Assembly (NCBI GenBank): GCA_947478865.1
Contig: CANJXF010000011.1
Span: 23,569 to 87,568 of the forward strand
Length of the DNA stretch: 64,000 nt
Reading direction: 5' to 3'
From: Verrucomicrobiales bacterium
GTDB taxonomy: Bacteria; Verrucomicrobiota; Verrucomicrobiia; Limisphaerales; CANJXF01
Shown: positions 9,193 to 14,929 of the stretch, in pieces
How positions within the stretch are numbered: the stretch's first letter is position 1
Layout: each line of letters begins with the position of its first letter
Notes under the pieces: model-generated
What the model saw: the letters and a program-made list of their open reading frames with translations, nothing else
Databases searched by the model: none
What the model was told of the DNA's origin: nothing
Made by a program: the position numbers and the translations under genes

Positions 9193-9375
9193 CGCGTCGA
9201 TTGATTGGCTGATCGCGGACTTCGCGGTCGTGCAAGTTGTCTTCGATCCACTGTTACCGGACTTTGCAGTCGTGTAATCCGGGCTCGATCGGCGGTTCGA
9301 GAACTCTGAAGTCGTGTATCTGTCGAATGATTGATGGTTAGCGAACCATGCCGTTCGGTAATCCTTCGATTTTCC
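9193..9375. repeat. Tandem 42-bp imperfect repeat, about 4 copies
   Basis: The element GTCGTG with flanking sequence recurs at 9227, 9269 and 9311, exactly 42 bp apart, and a weaker copy follows near 9353. The core of a unit reads GGACTTTGCAGTCGTGTAAT. Because 42 is a multiple of three, the minus-strand frame carries 14-residue repeats (TRLQSSRTADRARI, TRLQSPVTVDRRQL, ARPRSPRSANQSTR). The array begins at the break point of the glyoxalase remnant, so it may be involved in that truncation. Confidence 0.75.
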
Positions 9376-9449
9376 ATGGATTGGGCCGGATTCAAGGTGA
9401 AAACTCTCCAAAATCATCAGATTTAATCAGCGGTGGCTACAAGTCATCG

Positions 9450-9572
9450 CATAAATACCGGAGCGCGGCTGTGTCGTCCTGGACCAGCCGCAGCGGATGG
9501 CGCATTTCATTGGTATTCGAGTCCGCTGCGGCTGGTCCTTGGGACACAGCCGCGCTCCGTTCGCTATTTATG
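9450..9572. repeat. Long imperfect palindrome (REP/MITE-like element)
   Basis: The left arm starts CATAAATACCGGAGCGCGG and continues through CTGTGTCGTCC and ACCAGCCGCAGCGGA. The right arm is its near-complement, TCCGCTGCGGCTGGTCC through GGACACAGCCGCGCTCCG to TATTTATG. Arms of roughly 48 bp flank a loop of about 25 bp. A second, shorter copy with the same left arm lies at 23852. There is no ORF, so it could only move in trans or act as a structured repeat. Confidence 0.75.
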
Positions 9573-9837
9573 AGCTGCGTTCTAGAGAGAGGAAGCGCCG
9601 CGACTGGCACCGTGGTCAGGTCGATAAGTTCCGCCGCAAGGCGGAATGAACTCACGCATATCAGCAGGATCAACCAGCATCCGCGATCAGCGGTGCAATC
9701 GATAATATGTTCTAACTTCGTTGATGGTGGCGTCTGCCAACTCCTCAGTCCATTGCGCAAGGTCGGAAAGAAGAACCGTGAAAAAAACGGAACCAAATCC
9801 TATTGCCCGCTTGACAAAAATTGAGCCATATCAACGA
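9573..9837. other. Gene-free stretch of the accessory island
   Basis: No ORF with recognisable protein features, RNA gene or clear repeat was found here. Both strands contain only short or compositionally odd frames. It probably represents scrambled remnants between mobile repeats. Confidence 0.4.
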
Positions 9838-9840
9838 TGC

Positions 9841-9942
9841 GGGTCACCTACCGCCGCCGGGACAGTAGGTGGAGCTCAAAAAGAATACCCAAGCTCGCGC
9901 AGAGCCGCGAACGGATGGCGCGGGCGGCGGTTAGGTGAACCC
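9841..9942. repeat. Imperfect inverted repeat at the 3' end of the first cassette-like ORF
   Basis: The plus strand starts GGGTCACCTACCGCCG and ends CGGCGGTTAGGTGAACCC, giving complementary arms of about 16-18 bp. An inner CACCTAC...GTAGGTG palindrome lies near 9845-9871. The right arm contains GTTAGGT, which fits the GTTRRRY core of integron attC sites, but the opposite core is degenerate. It directly follows the stop of the ORF at 9949-10371, the position an attC would take. It differs in sequence from the three attC-like sites at 10629, 11338 and 11949, so it may instead be a genomic REP element. Confidence 0.5.
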
Positions 9943-9948
9943 GCCGGG

Positions 9949-10371
9949 TTAGCCCATGCATGTTTCATAGTAGCCTCTGGCTGTCCGACGAAAATATAGA
10001 TAAAGGCCTGGGAGGAGTGCGAGCATCACGAAGGCAAGCACAGTGTCAATGCTAACCCGCCCCACAGAGAGGGTGCCCACCATGACTAGCCCACAACCTC
10101 CAAGCACGAGCATAGGGCGCGACCAACGCCGTGCACGAATCAATCCGTAGCTCACCACCGAAAAATATGCACCCACGCAACAGAACACCAGACCTCCTCC
10201 CCGACGCCAGAACTCCGCAAACGAAACGGGCTCCCCGGCAATCCGGAAATCCATGCCCGGCACGAATGCCAAAGGAAGCGGCGAGGAAAGCAGAAGGCAG
10301 CAAGCCGTGAGAATGCGAAGGCCGGTGGGCATTCGCTTGAGCGCTCCTATGGTGGCCCCAAAAATAGTCAT
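9949..10371 (-). CDS. Small membrane protein in cassette-like array (ORF 1)
   Basis: The product has 140 residues and about four hydrophobic segments (near 19-36, 62-76, 87-99 and 108-126), with a basic C-terminus. No family was recognised. The ATG at 10371 lies 22 bp downstream of a GTTAAGC core on the minus strand. The stop TAA at 9949-9951 runs directly into the 9841-9942 inverted repeat. It is the last of four same-strand ORFs separated by repeated DNA, the layout expected of gene cassettes. It has no neighbour to suggest a function. Confidence 0.6.
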   Translation of the reverse strand: MTIFGATIGALKRMPTGLRILTACCLLLSSPLPLAFVPGMDFRIAGEPVSFAEFWRRGGGLVFCCVGAYFSVVSYGLIRARRWSRPMLVLGGCGLVMVGTLSVGRVSIDTVLAFVMLALLPGLYLYFRRTARGYYETCMG

Positions 10372-10392
10372 ACGAAACGGCTAGACCGTATG

Positions 10393-10620
10393 GCTTAACA
10401 AAGAGAAGAAGAGGGTGTTTGATTTGGAGCGTGGGTTATCCGCCGGAGCGGACCTATCCACAATGTTAAAGTCCCGGCATAAAGCCGGGCCGTTGCTAAC
10501 CATGTAAAACCAAACACCCATGAACAAAACAGTGCATCACATCGGTTGAGCCGTCCACCAAGAAACGATCGCCACGCAATCGCCCCGGCCAGGCCGGAAA
10601 AGAAAACCGCATAGAAGACT
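10393..10620 (+). mobile_element. Decayed 5' end of an IS110-family element, copy 1
   Basis: A 130-bp leader with hairpins (CCGCCGGAGCGG; CCCGGCATAAAGCCGGG) precedes ATG at 10520. The frame reads MNKTVHHIG and then hits TGA where IS110-family transposases have IGLDVHK, so the first catalytic Asp is lost. In IS110 elements the region upstream of the transposase encodes the bridge/seek RNA, and the leader here could be a relic of it. No transposase body or second end is visible. Confidence 0.6.
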
Positions 10621-10628
10621 TCAGGTAA

Positions 10629-10711
10629 GTTCGACCGGGCTTGTTCAACAACGGCGCTTCGACGCTCCTTCGCTGCGCTTAGTCGGTCAAAGCTAGTCTT
10701 GGAGGTTAGGC
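10629..10711 (-). other. attC-like recombination site (copy 1)
   Basis: On the minus strand it runs from GCCTAAC (RYYYAAC core) through AGCTTTGACCGAC and GGAGCGTCGAAGCG to CAAGCCCGGTCGAAC (near-GTTRRRY). It is 83 bp long with internal dyad symmetry (GACCGAC / GTCGAAGC region), matching the size and plan of integron attC sites. The TAA of the RYYYAAC core is the stop codon of the ORF at 10706-11050. Confidence 0.6.
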
Positions 10712-11050
10712 CACTGGTGTCTCATGCTCTCCAACAAATCGTCCGTCTGGATTCATGATAAAACTGTCGGTCACGTCCGGAGTGTAAACCGGAATGAACC
10801 CCAATAACGGCCTCTGCGGCTCTGCCGAAAGGTCACCGCAAACACGGACATCGCCGTGCGGCTTGTCGTCCCACAACGCCTGAAACTCCATCTGATACTC
10901 AGTGCCGTCGGGAGCAGTGCCCTCGATGTGCTCCAGGCAATCGTGCGCTTTTCGGTCGCGCTCGACTTGCTCCGCAAGCTGCGCGTAACTCCAAGTGCGA
11001 AACTTCGCCAAGTGCTCTGACAGAATCTTGTGCATCTCGTCTTTGCTCAT
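10706..11050 (-). CDS. Hypothetical soluble protein in cassette-like array (ORF A)
   Basis: The product is 114 residues, acidic and without membrane segments, beginning MSKDEMHKILSEHLAKFR. The N-terminal half is predicted helical (AQLAEQVERDRKAHD) and the C-terminal half beta-rich (GTEYQMEFQALWDD, FIPVYTPDVTDSFIM). No family was recognised. The ATG lies 14 bp after a minus-strand GTTAGGC core (11064-11070), and the TAA stop is part of the GCCTAAC core of the following attC-like site. The well-formed ORF suggests it was recently functional. Confidence 0.65.
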   Translation of the reverse strand: MSKDEMHKILSEHLAKFRTWSYAQLAEQVERDRKAHDCLEHIEGTAPDGTEYQMEFQALWDDKPHGDVRVCGDLSAEPQRPLLGFIPVYTPDVTDSFIMNPDGRFVGEHETPVA

Positions 11051-11063
11051 GGCGTGCGAAGTG

Positions 11064-11229
11064 GCCTAACAGGTATTCGGGAGCAGATTGCGGTATTTCC
11101 CGGTTGGCATATACGGTGGTTAATTCACCCTTTCGCTCGTGTCAACAAGGGATTACAGTTTTTCTCTCCATGAATATTGAACCGGGAAAAACCGCAGGCC
11201 GGATCGGCCAGAAATCCTTCCGCTGCCCA
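11064..11229. other. Spacer between cassette-like ORFs A and B
   Basis: It starts with GCCTAAC (minus-strand GTTAGGC core). The rest has no credible ORF. CCGGGAAAAACCGCAGGCC near 11180 faintly resembles the IS110-derived CCGGAAAAGAAAACCGCA of the other intercassette units, so a more eroded IS110 remnant is possible. Confidence 0.4.
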
Positions 11230-11334
11230 AGTGCCATCGGCACGAAATAGTCGCAGCCCAGGGTCGAGCGAAGCGACCACCCTGGGAATCAAGCCTCAAT
11301 ACACGCAGTCATTCTGCCGAAGGCGCGAACGCCG
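11230..11334. repeat. REP-like element, copy 1
   Basis: The element starts AGTGCCATCGGCACGAAAT, contains the hairpin CCCAGGGTCG...CGACCACCCTGGG, and ends GCCGAAGGCGCGAACGCC. A diverged copy with the same order of blocks lies at 12754-12861. There is no coding potential. It sits between the spacer and the second attC-like site. Confidence 0.65.
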
Positions 11335-11337
11335 TGA

Positions 11338-11422
11338 GCTCGACCGGGCTTGTTCAACAACGGCTCACTTCGACGCTCCTTCGCTGCGCCCAGTCGGTCA
11401 AAGCTTGCCTTGGAGCTTAGGC
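11338..11422 (-). other. attC-like recombination site (copy 2)
   Basis: An 85-bp copy of the sites at 10629 and 11949. On the minus strand it reads GCCTAAG ... GACCGACTGGGCGCAGCG ... GCCGTTGTTGAACAAGCCC and ends GTCGAGC, so both cores are slightly degenerate. It lies 7 bp beyond the stop of the ORF at 11430-11687. No IS110-derived sequence is clearly attached to this copy. Confidence 0.55.
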
Positions 11423-11429
11423 GGCGTTG

Positions 11430-11687
11430 TCATGGTGCTGGGACAAGGTGAACTGTGACTGCGCTGACGATAGCCGAAAGCGCGAGAATGACACCAGCTG
11501 CAATCCATGCCGGAAAGATGCCTCCGTGTGGGCCGATCTCAATGTCGCGACGGACAAGAAAGAAGATGAATGCGGCGAGCGCAGGAGTGAGAGCGACAGC
11601 GACCGCAAACATCTTCGGGCGGCCAAGCCGACGGACAACAGTGCTCAGCACCACAGCGAGAACAAGAGCGAGTGTGAGAATGATCAT
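11430..11687 (-). CDS. Small membrane protein in cassette-like array (ORF B)
   Basis: The product has 85 residues with three predicted transmembrane segments (about 3-17, 29-45 and 59-80) separated by short basic loops (RRLGRPK, RRD). No family was recognised. The ATG at 11687 is 28 bp after a minus-strand GTTAAGC core, and the TGA stop is 7 bp before an attC-like site. It shares strand and flanking sequence with the other three cassette-like ORFs. Small membrane proteins are common in integron cassettes, but no role can be assigned. Confidence 0.55.
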   Translation of the reverse strand: MIILTLALVLAVVLSTVVRRLGRPKMFAVAVALTPALAAFIFFLVRRDIEIGPHGGIFPAWIAAGVILALSAIVSAVTVHLVPAP

Positions 11688-11714
11688 GACGTCTGATGAT
11701 GCCTAGACCGTATG

Positions 11715-11940
11715 GCTTAACAAAGTGAAGAAGAGGGTGTTTGATTTGGAGCGTGGGTTATCCGCCGGAGCGGACCTATCCACAATGTTAAAGTCCCGGC
11801 AAAAAGCCGGGCCGTTGCTAACCATGTAAAACCAAGCCCCCATGAACAAAACAGTGCATCACATCGGTTGAGCCGTCCACCAGGAAACGATGGCCGGCGC
11901 AGCGCCCTTGTCAGGCCGGAAAAGAAAACCGCATAGAAGA
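11715..11940 (+). mobile_element. Decayed 5' end of an IS110-family element, copy 2
   Basis: Same layout as copy 1: leader hairpins (CCGCCGGAGCGG; CCCGGCAAAAAGCCGGG) and a frame MNKTVHHIG ended by TGA in place of the catalytic IGLDVHK. The loop change ATAAA to AAAAA keeps the second hairpin intact. About 70 bp of sequence beyond the stop is related to copy 1 but diverged. Confidence 0.6.
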
Positions 11941-11948
11941 CTTCAGTA

Positions 11949-12032
11949 GTTCAACCGGGCTTGTTCAACAACGGCTAGCTTCGACGCTCCTTCGCTCCGC
12001 TCAGTCGGTCAAAGCTAGCCTGAAGGTTAGGC
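11949..12032 (-). other. attC-like recombination site (copy 3)
   Basis: The best-formed copy. On the minus strand GCCTAAC (RYYYAAC) leads into GGCTAGCTTTGACCGAC, then GGAGCGTCGAAGCTAGCC, then GTTGTTGAACAAGCCC and a perfect GTTGAAC (GTTRRRY). The GGCTAGCTT/AAGCTAGCC arms can pair with an imperfect centre, as in attC bottom-strand hairpins. The TAA of the first core is the stop codon of the ORF at 12027-12497. Confidence 0.65.
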
Positions 12033-12497
12033 CGAATTCGGTATTGGTTTTCTTGAAAGCCGTGCATAAATAATTAGCCAAGCGACAATACAGGAAATCA
12101 AAAGTGGCAGCCTCGCGAGAGTGAGCCAATGACCATTGAACTGCCACCAGCCGTGCAATGCTCCAAGAAGCGAGCCGTCGCCGACCGGGGGACGAAATAG
12201 GACGCTGAGCCCCGAAACATGCATCCGCCAGAAGAATGCGGCTCCAAGGCAGGCCAGCGTGATGGCGGTCCATGCCTTGGGCCGGAGCCACATCAGAACA
12301 GACAGTGCTACACTGGCCGCAATGAAGGCGAATAGTTCCAAACTCGCGGTAACGCGGTATCGCTGGGCGAATTCGCTAACGTGGTCTGCGGCGGGTTCTG
12401 GCAGGGGCACACTCCACAGCAACGGAATCTGGACAAGTAAGATGCCCCAGAACACCGCGTTCAAAACCGCTATCAACTTAATGCGCTGGTTGCTCAT
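12027..12497 (-). CDS. Small membrane protein in cassette-like array (ORF C)
   Basis: The product has 156 residues with four predicted membrane segments (about 9-27, 51-70, 76-94 and 127-147) and a basic tail. The plan resembles four-helix DUF-type membrane proteins, but no family was recognised. The ATG at 12497 lies 20 bp after a minus-strand GTTAAGC core. The TAA stop is embedded in the GCCTAAC core of the best attC-like site. This is the first ORF of the array in transcription order. Confidence 0.6.
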   Translation of the reverse strand: MSNQRIKLIAVLNAVFWGILLVQIPLLWSVPLPEPAADHVSEFAQRYRVTASLELFAFIAASVALSVLMWLRPKAWTAITLACLGAAFFWRMHVSGLSVLFRPPVGDGSLLGALHGWWQFNGHWLTLARLPLLISCIVAWLIIYARLSRKPIPNSA

Positions 12498-12504
12498 AAG
12501 TCGC

Positions 12505-12753
12505 CTAGACCGTATGGCTTAACGAAGGGTTTAAGAGGACGTTTGGATCCGGTAGAACGCGGGTGGCCGGGCGTGAGCCAGGCCGAGCCGGAAGGTGAAA
12601 GGCCCGTCGTCGAAACAATGAATCATTCATCACAGCAGAAAGGAACCAAACGCCCATGAACGAAACAGTGCATCACATCGGATTGGACGTCCACAAGGAA
12701 AGCAGCGCCGTGACCATCGCCCCGGAGAAGCCCGATGCTCCTTCCCCTTTCCC
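12505..12753 (+). mobile_element. Decayed 5' end of an IS110-family element, copy 3 (longest)
   Basis: It begins with the shared CTAGACCGTATGGCTTAAC, followed by a leader that differs from copies 1 and 2. The ATG at 12656 opens MNETVHHIGLDVHKESS and AVTIAPEKPD, the N-terminus of IS110-family transposases including the first RuvC-like catalytic Asp. Homology then stops at a REP-like element at 12754. The rest of the transposase, the Tnp20 domain and the right end are missing, so the element is dead in cis. Confidence 0.7.
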
Positions 12754-12861
12754 AGTGCCAGCGGCACGAAATATAACAGCCCCGGTTCGAGCGCCGGCGA
12801 ACACCCGAGGTTCATGCCTCCATTCCGTTGATCACTTTGCCAAAGGCGCGAGCGCAGCCGT
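12754..12861. repeat. REP-like element, copy 2
   Basis: AGTGCCAGCGGCACGAAAT, a CCCGGTTCG-centred hairpin and GCCAAAGGCGCGAGCGC appear in the same order as in 11230-11334, with many substitutions. It interrupts the IS110-like reading frame, so it arrived after that element. The same DNA supplies the end of the small ORF at 12812-13021. Confidence 0.6.
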
Positions 12862-13021
12862 GCTTCATCCACGATGCGCCGGTTGGCTTGATTTTTTCCC
12901 AAAATCTCTCAGTTACAGCTTTGAACTCCGAGCCTGCCTCTTGAGGTTCTATCGTTGGTTCGCTCGTCTTCACTCTGGACATCCGAGCCGAATTTGTCGT
13001 TGATTTACGCGTGATTTTCAT
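12812..13021 (-). CDS. Small basic hypothetical protein, C-terminus formed by repeat DNA
   Basis: The ATG at 13021 has a strong ribosome binding site (AAAGGAAGG, 5 bp away). The 69-residue product begins MKITRKSTTNSARMSR and contains FKAVTERFWEKIKPTGASW. The last 15 or so residues (CARAFGKVINGMEA) come from the REP-like element, so an originally longer protein may have been cut by it. Its start overlaps that of the divergent gene at 13011 by 11 bp, so one of the two starts may be wrong. No family was recognised. Confidence 0.4.
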   Translation of the reverse strand: MKITRKSTTNSARMSRVKTSEPTIEPQEAGSEFKAVTERFWEKIKPTGASWMKHGCARAFGKVINGMEA

Positions 13022-14864
13022 ACCGACCTTCCTTTGCCTAGCTCGCCTGAGCGGAAGCCTGCGTCGGTTTGCCGTTCTGGTTGCGCTGGCGGCGCTGTCC
13101 ATTCCCGCAACGACTCAGGCCGCCCTGCCCGCGCGACTGGTGCTGCTGGTGGACGGTGTTTCTTATCGTGACATGAAAGCGTTGCAGGAGGGAATCACCT
13201 ACCAAGATCGCAAAGGCCGGTCGTTGTATCGCCAGGGATTTCATCAGGATTATTTTCCGGTCAGCCGCCTGGTATCAACCTTTCCGTCGGTCAGCGATCC
13301 GGCGTGGACGGAGATACTCGGGAACCGCCCGCCGCCCGGCTATCAGCGCACTTATTTCAACGCGATCGAGGGTTCGGAAATCTATCTCAACGGCCTCACT
13401 AGCTCGGGGGATTACGAGCGGCAGATGACGTGGCAGATGGACGGCGATTTCCGCCGGATGATGAGTTACGTCTTCCCGCTCAGCGCGTTTAATTACGAGA
13501 TCAACGCATTCGCCGAGAACTTCCTCCAGACCCGCGGCGTTACGAACTATTACGCCCTGATTCATTCCACGGATGTCGCCCAGCATTTGTCCGGCGATAT
13601 TTACGACATGCTTTGCGCGCTTGACGCCAAGCTTCAGGAGCTGCGCGCCATTTATCGAGCCCGCGAAGGGAAGGATCTCGAAATCCTGCTTCTGTCCGAC
13701 CACGGGAATAACCACGCCGGCGGAGGCAAGCGGGTCGCCGTCGGAAGTTTTCTAAAAGCGGCCGGATACCGGATGGTGAAGTCGATCAAGGATTCGAAGG
13801 ACGTTGTTCTCCCAACGGCTGGAATTGAGTCGTGGGTGGAGATCCATAATTCACCGGCGGAAACGGAACGGCTCGTCGGATTGCTCTCCAAAATGGAAGG
13901 GGTGGATATTTTGACCGCGCGGGACCCGGATCAAACCAACCGATTCATCGTCGTGAATTCAAAAGGCGAACGCGCCGTCATCGACTGGAACGCCGCAAAG
14001 AATTCGTTTCGCTATTCAAGCGAGACGGGCGACCCGATCAATTACCGTCCCGCGGCCGAAGCGCTCACCCGGAAGAACGCGCTGGACGCCGATGGATTTG
14101 CCACCGCCGCGGCATGGTTGGCTGAAACCCTGGCGCATCGGTATCCCCTCGCACTGGAACGAATCGTCCGCGGCCATACCCAGGCGGCGCTCAACCCGGC
14201 ATCCATTCTCATCAGCCTTAAGAATGATTATGTGCATTGCGAATGGCTGATCAGAAGGGGCGTTGCCCTCGTGACCTCCGGCGGCACCCATGGAGGCCTC
14301 GATGAGATCAATTCGAATGGAATTCTCCTGAGCAGTTTTGCGCCGACGGCGGACACATCGACCAGCCGTGTGGCCGCGCTGTTTGATGGATTTCAAGGGC
14401 TGCGCGATTATCGCGCGGAAGAAAACGGCGCCGAATGGGTTTCCAGAAAAGGCGAAGACATCCGAACGATGGCCCAGGCGACGCTCGACGGGTCCGCCGG
14501 GAGACCCGCGATTGAGAATCTTTTCCTGCGCATCTGGACGCCAGCGTTTACCCGGCTCGGCATCGAAGCTCCGGTTAATGTCGTGATTGAAAAGGCTTCG
14601 CAATTCTCGTCGGCGCAAATTCGCCGAACTGATCCCAAGCCCGCCAAACCCTTTCAACGCTATCTTCGACTTGAGCGCCCGGTTTCCATTCCAAACCGGC
14701 TGCCTTACGAACGAATTTACGGCTGCCCTGCGGAAAGCGTCGTCCTTGAGCCACAAAAAGTTTACCGGATTTCAGGGCAGATTCAGGACTTGAAGAAAAA
14801 GATTCAGATCTTCCATCTCACATTCCGCACGGATCAAAACGGGTTGCCGCTGGTGCGCGATTAA
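13011..14864 (+). CDS. Secreted alkaline phosphatase-superfamily protein (type I phosphodiesterase-like)
   Basis: The 617-residue product has a signal peptide (RRFAVLVALAALSIPATTQA). Conserved metal and nucleophile region motifs of the alkaline phosphatase fold follow: LVDGVSYRDM, STFPSVSDPAWTEIL, HSTDVAQHLSGD, LLSDHGNNHAGGG and TSGGTHGGLDEIN. The pattern resembles nucleotide pyrophosphatase/phosphodiesterase relatives, which hydrolyse phosphate or sulfate esters with two divalent metals. The nucleophile cannot be assigned with certainty. The GTG at 13011 is the start that keeps the signal peptide; no good ribosome binding site is seen. Substrate is unknown. Confidence 0.75.
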   Translation: MIFIPTFLCLARLSGSLRRFAVLVALAALSIPATTQAALPARLVLLVDGVSYRDMKALQEGITYQDRKGRSLYRQGFHQDYFPVSRLVSTFPSVSDPAWTEILGNRPPPGYQRTYFNAIEGSEIYLNGLTSSGDYERQMTWQMDGDFRRMMSYVFPLSAFNYEINAFAENFLQTRGVTNYYALIHSTDVAQHLSGDIYDMLCALDAKLQELRAIYRAREGKDLEILLLSDHGNNHAGGGKRVAVGSFLKAAGYRMVKSIKDSKDVVLPTAGIESWVEIHNSPAETERLVGLLSKMEGVDILTARDPDQTNRFIVVNSKGERAVIDWNAAKNSFRYSSETGDPINYRPAAEALTRKNALDADGFATAAAWLAETLAHRYPLALERIVRGHTQAALNPASILISLKNDYVHCEWLIRRGVALVTSGGTHGGLDEINSNGILLSSFAPTADTSTSRVAALFDGFQGLRDYRAEENGAEWVSRKGEDIRTMAQATLDGSAGRPAIENLFLRIWTPAFTRLGIEAPVNVVIEKASQFSSAQIRRTDPKPAKPFQRYLRLERPVSIPNRLPYERIYGCPAESVVLEPQKVYRISGQIQDLKKKIQIFHLTFRTDQNGLPLVRD

Positions 14865-14929
14865 GCCGCGCGTTTCCCGGCGTAATTTTGAATTGGCTCG
14901 TCAATGGGTATGCCGTTCGCGCAAAAATC

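Larger units (their letters stand above)
10381..10712 (-). repeat. 332-bp intercassette unit, copy 1
   Basis: This unit is about 93% identical, judged by eye, to 11703-12033. It begins CTAGACCGTATGGCTTAAC, continues with a decayed IS110-family 5' end, and ends with an 83-bp attC-like hairpin whose GTTAGGC holds the stop codon of the next ORF. Most differences cluster around 10555-10600 and at small indels near 10625 and 10654. Finding the same composite twice means it was duplicated as a block or inserted repeatedly at the same kind of site. Confidence 0.85.
11703..12033 (-). repeat. 331-bp intercassette unit, copy 2
   Basis: Near-identical partner of 10381-10712 in the same orientation: CTAGACCGTATGGCTTAAC, an IS110-derived 5' end, then an attC-like hairpin. 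The offset between copies is 1321-1322 bp with only short indels. Direct repeats of this size could recombine and delete ORFs A and B. Confidence 0.85.

Noticed and set aside
9193..9375. CRISPR-like array
   Set aside because: The 42-bp units are contiguous tandem repeats without unique spacers and no cas gene is nearby.
10451..10463. CCTATCCACAA resembling a DnaA box, repeated in the second IS110-derived leader
   Set aside because: It is a single box within a repeated IS110-derived leader, with no cluster of boxes or AT-rich unwinding region; no origin is supported.
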